A program made the position numbers and the translations under genes. A DNA stretch of 28,726 bases, from positions 1-28,726 of the forward strand of contig JAFAFP010000169.1 of the NCBI GenBank assembly GCA_023423415.1. The letters run 5' to 3'. This document shows, in pieces, positions 1 through 4,910 of the stretch (positions are counted from its first letter, which is position 1; each line of letters begins with the position of its first letter). Source of the DNA: Pseudomonadota bacterium. Lineage in GTDB: Bacteria > Pseudomonadota > Alphaproteobacteria > Rhizobiales > Xanthobacteraceae. Below the pieces are notes generated by a model. It was given only the letters and a program-made list of their open reading frames with translations, had not been told where the DNA came from and did no database searches.

Positions 1-4
1 CGTG

Positions 5-268
5 TCAGGCGGGCAATGGCGTCAGCCGCCGCCCCTTGTGCAGATCCTTCCGCGCATGGAGGAGGGTGATATAGGAGAGGCGCAACGCAACGATCGCTCT
101 CATTCGACCGGCGACATAACCCTTCCGGATCTCCGAGGCCGCTCTCAGTCGACTGAAGGCGGAAATGATGTGGGGTGCGCCAGCCCTCCAGCCGTCATCG
201 ATATACGATTGTCTGAATGCGGGTCCGCATGTTGCCTTTCGGCGCTGTGCTGGTGATGGCTTTGCCAT
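5..268 (-). CDS. Small hypothetical leftward gene, 87 aa
   Basis: I do not recognise this protein. It is basic and Arg/Ala-rich, with no clear domain, membrane segment or signal peptide. An in-frame ATG lies four codons upstream (position 280). I chose the start at 268 because a GGAGAC Shine-Dalgarno core sits 5-7 nt before it and this leader is nearly identical to the leader of the neighbouring gene at 510. A perfect hairpin (293-310) precedes it. It is the second gene of a leftward unit that starts at the predicted PL promoter near 615-643, so it would be repressed in the lysogen and expressed early. Position equals the lambda N/cIII side, but there is no sequence support for either function. 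Its reading frame is open but codon evidence is modest, so it could be spurious. Confidence 0.45.
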   Translation of the reverse strand: MAKPSPAQRRKATCGPAFRQSYIDDGWRAGAPHIISAFSRLRAASEIRKGYVAGRMRAIVALRLSYITLLHARKDLHKGRRLTPLPA

Positions 269-292
269 GTCTGTCTCCATCCGTTCAGGAAA

Positions 293-310
293 CCGCCTCG
301 CACGAGGCGG
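293..310 (-). repeat. Perfect 8-bp inverted repeat, intercistronic hairpin
   Basis: CCGCCTCG and CGAGGCGG are separated by two bases. The hairpin lies between the stop of the gene at 328-510 and the start of the gene at 5-268, immediately upstream of the latter's ribosome-binding site. On the leftward transcript it is followed by TTTCC only, so it is a weak terminator at best. It may instead be an mRNA processing or stability element. Confidence 0.5.
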
Positions 311-327
311 AAACCGGAGCGGACGTG

Positions 328-510
328 TCAGGCGGCTTCAAGAAGCGCGTCGTCGTTCGCCTTCATGCGCGCCTGTTCGTGCAGGCGGTCGATATCGGCA
401 ATCGGGAAATAGAGGTTCAGCTGCTCGCGGGTGCAGCCTTCACCGAAGCGGCGCATCGCGGCGGCCATCGCTTCGATCTTTTCATTGTCATTCATCACAC
501 TGACGTTCAT
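328..510 (-). CDS. Small acidic hypothetical leftward gene, 60 aa
   Basis: Unrecognised soluble protein with alternating acidic and basic helices (MNDNEKIEAM near the start; INDRLHEQ-like helix IADIDRLHEQARMKANDDALLE at the end is visible in shorter pieces). The frame runs upstream to 624, and an ATG at 522 is also possible. I chose 510 because GGAGA lies 5 nt upstream, in a 17-nt leader that matches the leader of the next leftward gene at 16 of 17 positions. It is the first gene after the predicted PL promoter, with a ~100 nt leader carrying a 13-bp inverted repeat (535-579). Compact size and place suggest an early phage regulator, but no function can be assigned. Confidence 0.6.
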   Translation of the reverse strand: MNVSVMNDNEKIEAMAAAMRRFGEGCTREQLNLYFPIADIDRLHEQARMKANDDALLEAA

Positions 511-534
511 GTCGGTCTCCATCCGTTGAAGGGG

Positions 535-579
535 AGACCGGACGGCATCGAGGCGAGGGGGAAGGGTGCCGTCCGGTCT
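535..579 (-). promoter_or_regulatory. 13-bp perfect inverted repeat in the leftward leader
   Basis: AGACCGGACGGCA (535-547) and TGCCGTCCGGTCT (567-579) are exact reverse complements around a 19-nt loop. The element lies in the untranslated leader between predicted PL and the first leftward start at 510. No T-tract follows, so a classical intrinsic terminator is not supported. The core CCGGACGG/CCGTCCGG recurs in the hairpin at 2134-2177 in the rightward transcript. Confidence 0.7.
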
Positions 580-614
580 TTGTCCGGGCCATGTGGTTTG
601 CTCGGATGTCCAGA

Positions 615-643
615 TGTTAAGCACGGCTTTAAAGAGAATGCAA
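615..643 (-). promoter_or_regulatory. Predicted leftward early promoter PL
   Basis: Read on the minus strand, TTGCAT (643-638) and TTAACA (620-615) are spaced by 17 nt. The same -35 hexamer and 17-nt spacing occur at the predicted PR promoter. An operator-like palindrome lies between the boxes and extends into the -10 box. Transcription would start near 607-609 and lead into the genes at 510 and 268. The -10 match is weak; the main support is the conserved duplicate at 1746-1774. Confidence 0.5.
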
Positions 644-656
644 GCGATACTTTAAA
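619..656. promoter_or_regulatory. OL operator block with a possible rightward promoter
   Basis: This 38 bp block matches the reverse complement of 1733-1770 at 31 of 38 positions. It holds two 11-bp half-symmetric sites, AAGCACGGCTT (619-629) and AAGCGATACTT (642-652), with centres 23 bp apart, about two helical turns. Shared form is AAGCNNNRCTT. Read rightward it also has TTTAAA (628-633), a 17-nt spacer and TTTAAA (651-656), a weak promoter-like pair pointing at the gene at 743. The natural ligand is the CI repressor or the Cro-like protein; this is inferred. Confidence 0.6.
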
Positions 657-742
657 ACGACGGCGCGCGAAAAATGATTCGACAAGCGAATTAAAAGAAT
701 CAAATATAAGAACGTAAGAAGAACAAACAGGAGAAAGCAGGG

Positions 743-1033
743 ATGAGTGGGGTAGCCGAGCCGACGTTGATGCAGGTGGTTTCGCTGTCGATTGAATGCG
801 CCGATTGCGGTCGTTTGCGCTGGCGAAAGCCCCAGGAGCTGTATCGCTTTCGCGGTATCAACCCCTCTACGCCGCTCTCCAAAATCGGAGAGAGGCTGTC
901 TTGCTCAAGTTGTGTTGATGCTGGAGCTCAAGGTAAAAACATCGTTGTGCAGGCAGCGTTCTCTTTTGAGCTAGATCGCGAAAGGGCTGCTGCTTGGAGG
1001 CTCAAAAGCCAAGAAGTTCGCGTAGCGGGATGA
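743..1033 (+). CDS. Small zinc-finger-like protein, 96 aa
   Basis: The protein carries two Cys pairs, CADC near residues 19-22 and CSSC near 54-57, arranged like the knuckles of a zinc ribbon. Between them is a basic stretch beginning GRLRWRKPQELYR. Such C-x2-C...C-x2-C proteins often bind nucleic acid or act as adaptors, but I cannot name a family. ATG at 743 is preceded by AGGAG at 729-733 with a 9-nt gap, a strong start signal. The last 32 bp overlap the 3' end of the convergent repressor gene. A possible promoter lies in the duplicated operator block at 619-656, so it may be controlled together with PL. A short ATTCG-ACAAG-CGAAT palindrome (677-691) also lies upstream. Confidence 0.75.
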   Translation: MSGVAEPTLMQVVSLSIECADCGRLRWRKPQELYRFRGINPSTPLSKIGERLSCSSCVDAGAQGKNIVVQAAFSFELDRERAAAWRLKSQEVRVAG

Positions 1034-1697
1034 TGCGCCACATGTTTTTGATCTCATAACGGTCGAATTCAAGGTCTTTCGGTGGGTTGTATTGTTCACA
1101 AACAATAGTGCTTTTCGCCCGGCTCTTTAGTTTTTTAACGTACGCTTTTCCAGCTGGCTCGCCGTCTGTAGGGAACAACTCTACTACCACATGATCGCCA
1201 GGTACTGCGTCTCGCCCGCCGCAATATATGAGTTCTCCTGGATCATATCGAGGTACCATACTGTCGCTAAGTATGTGTAGAGCAAAGACTTTGCGTAAAT
1301 TTGCGATGCCAGGCGGGCGCCTGACGTACCCCGCCACCTCGCCATTAAGTGTGAAATCGCCATCATCGCCACCTACGGCTACGCCAAGAACCTCAACGTC
1401 CATTGGTCCCTGAGGAGCGGGGCCGGCGTCACTGACAATTTCAGCGTCGCCCAAATCATCTTCGCTGTCGAGATATCGCAGCTCTCCCCGCGATAGCGCG
1501 AGCGGATCAATTTTCAGATACTCGGCAATGGCCTGAAGGTTTTCCATCGAGAGCACGTTTGCGCCGCGCTCCCAGTTCCCAACCGCACCTGTTGAGACCT
1601 TTGCTGCAGCGGCGAGTTGGCGCATGACAAGACCTCTCCGCTTTCGCGCAGTCTGTATGGCTCGGCCAATTTTTTTGGGAAGTGCATCTTGTTCCAT
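1002..1697 (-). CDS. cI: CI-type phage repressor, HTH plus S24 autoprotease
   Basis: Lysogeny repressor. With the start at 1697 it has 231 aa, close to lambda CI (237). Residues ~10-69 form an XRE-type HTH (IGRAIQTARKRRG, then GAVGNWERG). The C-terminal LexA/S24 domain shows an Ala-Gly cleavage site (EVAGYV, A122-G123), catalytic Ser146 in LSDSMVP, and Lys188 in AYVKKL. RecA-stimulated self-cleavage is therefore expected on DNA damage. The frame stays open to 1799 with ATGs at 1751 and 1784. The 1784 start would overlap the cro start and swallow both operators, so I prefer 1697, which leaves an 85 bp control region. No clear Shine-Dalgarno is seen at any of the starts. It is divergent from cro and convergent with the zinc-finger gene. 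Confidence 0.92.
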   Translation of the reverse strand: MEQDALPKKIGRAIQTARKRRGLVMRQLAAAAKVSTGAVGNWERGANVLSMENLQAIAEYLKIDPLALSRGELRYLDSEDDLGDAEIVSDAGPAPQGPMDVEVLGVAVGGDDGDFTLNGEVAGYVRRPPGIANLRKVFALHILSDSMVPRYDPGELIYCGGRDAVPGDHVVVELFPTDGEPAGKAYVKKLKSRAKSTIVCEQYNPPKDLEFDRYEIKNMWRIIPLRELLGF

Positions 1698-1732
1698 GTC
1701 TTGGATGAAAGGCAAACTTTCATCTGGCGTCC

Positions 1733-1761
1733 ATTTAAGTATCGCTTGCATAGAATTTAAA
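1733..1761 (-). promoter_or_regulatory. Possible repressor promoter PRM
   Basis: On the minus strand TTTAAA (1761-1756) and TTAAAT (1738-1733) are 17 nt apart and point at the repressor gene. Each box matches consensus at four of six positions. The same pair occurs in the duplicate block at 628-656. The boxes interleave with the operators at 1737-1747 and 1760-1770, as expected for an autoregulated repressor promoter. Prediction only. Confidence 0.35.
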
Positions 1762-1770
1762 GCTGTGCTT
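1733..1770. promoter_or_regulatory. OR operator block between repressor and cro
   Basis: Inverted copy of the block at 619-656. It contains AAGTATCGCTT (1737-1747) and AAGCTGTGCTT (1760-1770), with centres again 23 bp apart. The second is the core of a perfect odd palindrome, AAAGC-TGT-GCTTT (1759-1771). Identical spacing in the two blocks supports paired repressor dimers binding at both. Confidence 0.65.
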
Positions 1771-1774
1771 TTAG
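1746..1774 (+). promoter_or_regulatory. Predicted rightward early promoter PR
   Basis: TTGCAT (1746-1751, preceded by GC to give the alphaproteobacterial CTTG core) and TTTTAG (1769-1774) are 17 nt apart. An operator palindrome fills the spacer. A start 7-9 nt after the -10 box falls at about 1781-1783, on the cro ATG itself, so the transcript may be leaderless. The same -35, spacing and operator occur leftward at 615-643. Confidence 0.5.
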
Positions 1775-1782
1775 TCTCGTCC

Positions 1783-2004
1783 ATGGAACAGAACCCCAAC
1801 TCACTCGGATTGGAAGCCGTGAAGCAGCACGCTGGTGGCGCTAGCGCTGTGTCCCGGATCGTAGGTGTGACACCTCAGGCCGTGGCGCAATGGAAAGCGA
1901 TTCCACCGGAATACGTGCTCCGACTTGAGAAGGCGTTCGGGGTATCCAGACATGTTCAGAGGCCTGACGTGTTCGGGCCTTCCGATATCGAGGCTGCGGA
2001 ATGA
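1783..2004 (+). CDS. cro: Cro/YdaS-like HTH protein, 73 aa
   Basis: Small DNA-binding protein in the Cro position. Residues ~10-58 read as a YdaS/Cro-type HTH: LEAVKQHAGGASAVS, then VGVTPQAVAQWK as turn and recognition helix, then PPEYVLRLEKAFG. The C-terminus has the RPDVFG signature common in this group. Start is ATG 1783; the frame is open upstream, but only this ATG fits the domain. There is no Shine-Dalgarno, and predicted PR would begin transcription at or within two bases of the ATG, so leaderless translation is plausible. An alternative start is GTG 1819. It would counter the repressor at the twin operators and commit to lytic growth. The tRNA gene follows 17 bp after the stop. Confidence 0.82.
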   Translation: MEQNPNSLGLEAVKQHAGGASAVSRIVGVTPQAVAQWKAIPPEYVLRLEKAFGVSRHVQRPDVFGPSDIEAAE

Positions 2005-2021
2005 TGGCGCTCCAGTTTTTC

Positions 2022-2097
2022 CGCAGCGTAGGGAAGCGGTCATCCCGCGTGGTTCATACCCACGATGTCGCAGGTTCGAATCTTGCCGCTGTAACCA
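2022..2097 (+). tRNA. tRNA-Met (CAU anticodon), initiator-like
   Basis: A full 76-nt cloverleaf can be drawn. Acceptor strands are 2022-2028 and 2087-2093. The D stem is GGGA/TCCC with GG in the loop. The anticodon stem CGTGG/CCACG encloses TTCATAC, anticodon CAT at 2055-2057. The variable loop is 5 nt, the T stem is GCAGG/CTTGC with loop TTCGAAT, then discriminator A and encoded CCA. The first acceptor pair is a C1xA72 mismatch and the D stem has purine 11:pyrimidine 24, both marks of bacterial initiator tRNA. The usual three G:C pairs above the anticodon are reduced to two (pair 29:41 is T:A). A lysidine-modified tRNA-Ile(CAU) is a less likely alternative. It lies downstream of cro in the same transcript. 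Confidence 0.88.
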
Positions 2098-2421
2098 ATC
2101 CCGGCGCTTTCCTGGCAGAGCGCGCACGGGAAACCGGACGGAAGAGGCTTCGCACGCCTGCGGACCCTTCCGTCCGGATCGCCTTTCCTGTTGCGCGAGG
2201 GTTCTTCCTTTCCTCTCGGCGCACCCGCCGTGACGCTTTTCCTCCGAGCTCCGGCGGCCCATTCCCTTCGTTGTCATCATCCTTGTCTCTCCTACTGGCG
2301 TCGCCGCTGATGTGGCGCGGCTGTGGTTGAACTGATGAGCAACGAATAGGCCGCGCCCGCGCGGGCTTCACCGAATCCTTTTCCGATTTTCTTTCCTTGA
2401 CGCGTTTTCAGGGGTGTTTTC
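2098..2421 (+). other. 324-bp non-coding leader before the early operon
   Basis: No convincing gene is present. Open frames here overlap the tRNA on both strands and have no recognisable domain or start signal. The stretch holds the 11-bp inverted repeat at 2134-2177, C/T-rich tracts (2180-2290) and a GC-rich palindromic patch near 2350-2364. It is the untranslated link between cro/tRNA and the early operon, comparable in place to lambda nutR-tR1. Confidence 0.55.
2134..2177 (+). promoter_or_regulatory. 11-bp perfect inverted repeat in the rightward leader
   Basis: CCGGACGGAAG (2134-2144) and CTTCCGTCCGG (2167-2177) are exact reverse complements. A smaller stem AGGC/GCCT (2145-2148, 2156-2159) nests inside. 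The outer core equals that of the leftward leader hairpin at 535-579. GCCTTTCC follows, which is not a proper T-tract. Confidence 0.7.
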
Positions 2422-2898
2422 GTGCGCACTATTTCCGAAGAAGAAATCCGCAGCCTGAAGGGCGCAACCGAAGCCAGCTACAAGCTGGGCGGCGGCGTGA
2501 CCGACTTCCCGCTGCTCACTCGCGTGAATGTATCGACGTTGTCGAAGTACGCGAGCTTCAACGAGGAAAACGGCGAAGCCCTCATTCCGGTTGACGTCGC
2601 GATCGAGGCGGACCGCCGCGCGAAAAGTCCTGTCATCGTTGGCGCCATGGCGCGCAAGCTCGGCTTCAAGCTAGTCGTCGATGACGAGCTGCAGCCAGAG
2701 GCACGACCCATCAACGAAGAAGACATGATGGACCTGATGTCGGAATTTGCTGACGTCATCAAGGTTGTTCAGGAGGCGAAGCAGACCGGCACGCTCGGCA
2801 CTGCCGCCGTGACCAAGCGCATCACCAAGGAAGTCCACGAGCTTATCCGTGAACTGAAAGAGTTGATGGTGAACGCACCGCAGAGGCCTGACCGATGA
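2422..2898 (+). CDS. Phage CII-like regulatory protein, 158 aa
   Basis: First gene of the early operon. Residues 8-75 resemble HTH regulators found at this place in alphaproteobacterial prophages: LKGATEASYKLGGGV, then TRVNVSTLSKYAS as probable turn and recognition helix, then ALIPVDVAIEADRRA and a helix ending in GAMARKLGF. The C-terminal half is a charged helix (EEDMMDLMSEFADVIKVV and a later KELMVN), possibly for oligomerisation. Start is GTG 2422, chosen because AGGGG (2410-2414) lies 7 nt upstream and the domain begins right after. It ends with an ATGA overlap with the next gene. Role in regulating early or lysogenic transcription is inferred from domain and place. Confidence 0.7.
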   Translation: MRTISEEEIRSLKGATEASYKLGGGVTDFPLLTRVNVSTLSKYASFNEENGEALIPVDVAIEADRRAKSPVIVGAMARKLGFKLVVDDELQPEARPINEEDMMDLMSEFADVIKVVQEAKQTGTLGTAAVTKRITKEVHELIRELKELMVNAPQRPDR

Positions 2899-3062
2899 GC
2901 CTCTGCATGGCCGAAACAAGCCGTTCCAAACTCGTCAAGGAAGCCCGCGCCGCGCGGGTTTTGGAGTTTTGGCGCGCCGGCCGATCCACCCACGAAATCG
3001 CAACGGAACTGGGCCTCGATGAGATCGAGGTCTGCCGCATTGTCGAGGAGGCAGGACATTGA
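2895..3062 (+). CDS. Small HTH-like protein, 55 aa
   Basis: Short gene coupled by ATGA to the preceding stop. The protein starts MSLCMAETSRSK; residues ~20-52 read as a helix-turn-helix: RVLEFWRAGRSTHEIA, then LGLDEIEVCRIVEEAG. This resembles the HTH of small resolvase-like or sigma-like DNA-binding modules. With only one domain it probably binds DNA alone or as an accessory factor. It ends in TGA that overlaps the TTG start of the next gene. Tight overlap on both sides strongly supports it as real. Confidence 0.72.
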   Translation: MSLCMAETSRSKLVKEARAARVLEFWRAGRSTHEIATELGLDEIEVCRIVEEAGH

Positions 3063-3295
3063 AAACCAGTGAAAGCGCTCTGACCCTAACGCCGATATCG
3101 GACACCGCGCGCGCTATGCTGCGCGAAGTTCGCGCAGCTGGTGGCAAGTGTTCGATCCGCGCCTCGTTTCAGGCTCGCGCTCTGGCGGCTGAGCTGAAAA
3201 AGGCTGGATACGTCCAGATCGACCAGAGCGGCCATGATCTTCGGCTGACCGGAATGGGGCAGGCGTACCTTGATCGACTGATGAGGGCGCACTGA
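3059..3295 (+). CDS. Small winged-helix-like protein, 78 aa
   Basis: Start is TTG 3059, overlapping the preceding TGA. GGAGG lies about 8 nt upstream (GAGGAGGCAGGACA), which decides the start. The protein has ALAAELKKAGYVQID followed by a short hairpin (SGHDLRLTGMGQAYLDRL), a pattern like the recognition helix and wing of a winged-helix fold in which the 'LT..G..YL' end is typical. No family name can be given. It stands inside the overlapping early operon between two other tiny genes, so an early regulatory or host-takeover role is likely but unproven. Confidence 0.72.
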   Translation: MKTSESALTLTPISDTARAMLREVRAAGGKCSIRASFQARALAAELKKAGYVQIDQSGHDLRLTGMGQAYLDRLMRAH

Positions 3296-3471
3296 TGGAG
3301 TTGTTCGACGCGCTTCCGCCCCAGATCCGCACCGCAATCAATGATGCCGGTTTCGAGTTCGCGCCACGTTTCGCCGTTCGCCTGCTTGGACGCGGCGTCT
3401 CGGTTGAGCGCGCCGCCGAAATCATCCGCGAGACCGACGTGCGCCTGATGCGCAAAGGCGGTGCGGCATGA
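3295..3471 (+). CDS. Small hypothetical early protein, 58 aa
   Basis: Start ATG 3295 shares its A with the TGA of the upstream gene, and its stop shares an ATGA with the methyltransferase gene. The protein is helical and basic (LPPQIRTAINDAGFEF, FAVRLLGRGVSVERAAEII). The segment GRGVSVERAAEIIRE resembles an HTH half. No function can be assigned. Existence is supported by the unbroken coupling on both sides. Confidence 0.68.
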   Translation: MELFDALPPQIRTAINDAGFEFAPRFAVRLLGRGVSVERAAEIIRETDVRLMRKGGAA

Positions 3472-4910
3472 ATGCGCAGCGTCTCCAGATGCCGGGTGAT
3501 GTCGGCCTCAACATCGTATCTGTCGCATTGCGCGACGGGGAGTTTCGGTGCCAGACGACGCAGGAAGTGCGAGCGGCATGTGCAGCGATGGCCCACCGTT
3601 ACCTGACGCGCGATCCCAAAGACGGCAATCTCTTTCGCCCTGGTGACCGCGCCGCCGCTGTCATCGAGCGGGCGCGGACAGAGGGTAGGCTACCGGAAGA
3701 AAACCTGAGCCGCGTTGTCGTGACGGGGCCATACCAGCTCCTGCCGCCGCTCTCGGATGACGACTTCAAGGCGCTCTATGACGATATCGCAGCGCACGGC
3801 GTCAAGGTGCCGGTCGAGTATGACGAGGCTGGCGAAATCCTCGACGGTCACCACCGCGTTGCCATCTGCAAAATGCTCGGAATTACCGACTGGCCACGGT
3901 TCGTGCGCAAGCAGCTGTCGGAAGAAGGTAAGCGTTCGTTCGCACGGTCCCTCAATTTCGCGCGGCGCCATCTTTCGGGCGCACAGCGGCAGGCGATCAT
4001 TCAGGAGCATCTGAAGGATGCGCCGACCGCGTCAAACCGCGCCATCGCCGCGCAGCTTGGCGTTGATCACAAGACGGTATCTGCTGCGCGTCGCCGTCTG
4101 GTTGATGGTGGGGAAATTCCCCACCAGATAACAATTGTCGGTCGCGATGGCGTTGCCCAGCCAGCAGTAAAGCCGATCCGCACGATGTTCCTGCCGGAGC
4201 CATCGAATTTTCCAGAGCTAAAGAAGGTCGCCAAAGCCAAGCGTGCGGAGGATCAAAAGATCCGGCACGCCGTCCGTACCGATCTCGCCGTCCAGATCGC
4301 GGCGCGTCAGAACGTTGCGCCGTGGTGGCAGGGCGTTGGGCAGGACGAGGGCAGGGCGTTTCCGATCATCTATGCGGATCCGCCGTGGCGCTTTAAAACC
4401 TATTCCGAGGTGACCGGCGGCGAGAAGAGCGCCGAAAACCATTATCCGACGATGTCCACCGACGACATTCTGTCGCTCGGTTGTCCCGGCGCCCATTGCT
4501 CGGCGCTGTTCATGTGGGTGACGGATCTCGCCAACGGCGTGGAAGCGCTGAAGCGCTGGGGTTACGCCTACAAGAGCTTCTGGGGCTGGAGGAAAGTCTA
4601 TCCCGGCGAACAGACCGGGACCGGCTATTGGAGCTTCGACAACCTCGAACTTCTTCTGATCGGCACGCGCGGCGATTTCCCTGCGCCCATTCCCGGCACG
4701 CAGCCCATCAAGTGCACCGACCATCCTGTCGGCCGCCACAGTGAAAAACCGGTGTGGTTCGCTGAACAGATCGACCGGCTTTATCCGACCATGCCCAAAC
4801 TCGAAATGTTCCAGCGCCGCGAAAGCCTCGCGGAGGGCGACGTGCGCCTGAATGGAAAGTGGGAGTTTTGGGGAAATCAGGCAGGCGCGCCGGAAGGCGG
4901 TGCGGCATGA
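3468..4910 (+). CDS. ParB-like domain fused to MT-A70 adenine methyltransferase
   Basis: 480 aa in two parts. Residues ~85-210 form a ParB/Srx-like module: LPPLSDDDFKALYDDI, then EYDEAGEILDGHHRVAI (ParB-box type), followed by an HTH (SNRAIAAQLGVDHKTVSAARR). Residues ~298-470 are an MT-A70 N6-adenine methyltransferase. It has the catalytic DPPW at 304-307 (IIYADPPWRF), HYPTM, LFMWVTD, ELLLIGTRG and HSEKP. It would methylate adenine in DNA using S-adenosylmethionine; the ParB-HTH part probably guides it to sites. Start ATG 3468 overlaps the upstream stop, and the C5 methyltransferase gene follows by another ATGA. No restriction enzyme is seen nearby, so this is an orphan, likely for protection or regulation. 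Confidence 0.93.
   Translation: MNAQRLQMPGDVGLNIVSVALRDGEFRCQTTQEVRAACAAMAHRYLTRDPKDGNLFRPGDRAAAVIERARTEGRLPEENLSRVVVTGPYQLLPPLSDDDFKALYDDIAAHGVKVPVEYDEAGEILDGHHRVAICKMLGITDWPRFVRKQLSEEGKRSFARSLNFARRHLSGAQRQAIIQEHLKDAPTASNRAIAAQLGVDHKTVSAARRRLVDGGEIPHQITIVGRDGVAQPAVKPIRTMFLPEPSNFPELKKVAKAKRAEDQKIRHAVRTDLAVQIAARQNVAPWWQGVGQDEGRAFPIIYADPPWRFKTYSEVTGGEKSAENHYPTMSTDDILSLGCPGAHCSALFMWVTDLANGVEALKRWGYAYKSFWGWRKVYPGEQTGTGYWSFDNLELLLIGTRGDFPAPIPGTQPIKCTDHPVGRHSEKPVWFAEQIDRLYPTMPKLEMFQRRESLAEGDVRLNGKWEFWGNQAGAPEGGAA

Noticed and set aside
1697..1799. Longer repressor starts at 1751, 1784 (ATG) or 1799 (TTG)
   Set aside because: The 1784 start overlaps the cro ATG within CCATGG and puts both operators in coding sequence; the shorter form has normal CI length. 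Not fully excluded.
2001..2371. Open frames on both strands after cro
   Set aside because: They run through the tRNA and the inverted repeat, have low-complexity Arg/Ser composition and no start signal.
2396..2425. CTTGACG as a -35 box before the early operon
   Set aside because: A -10 box at proper distance would fall on the GTG start at 2422; the strong AGGGG site there would be lost.
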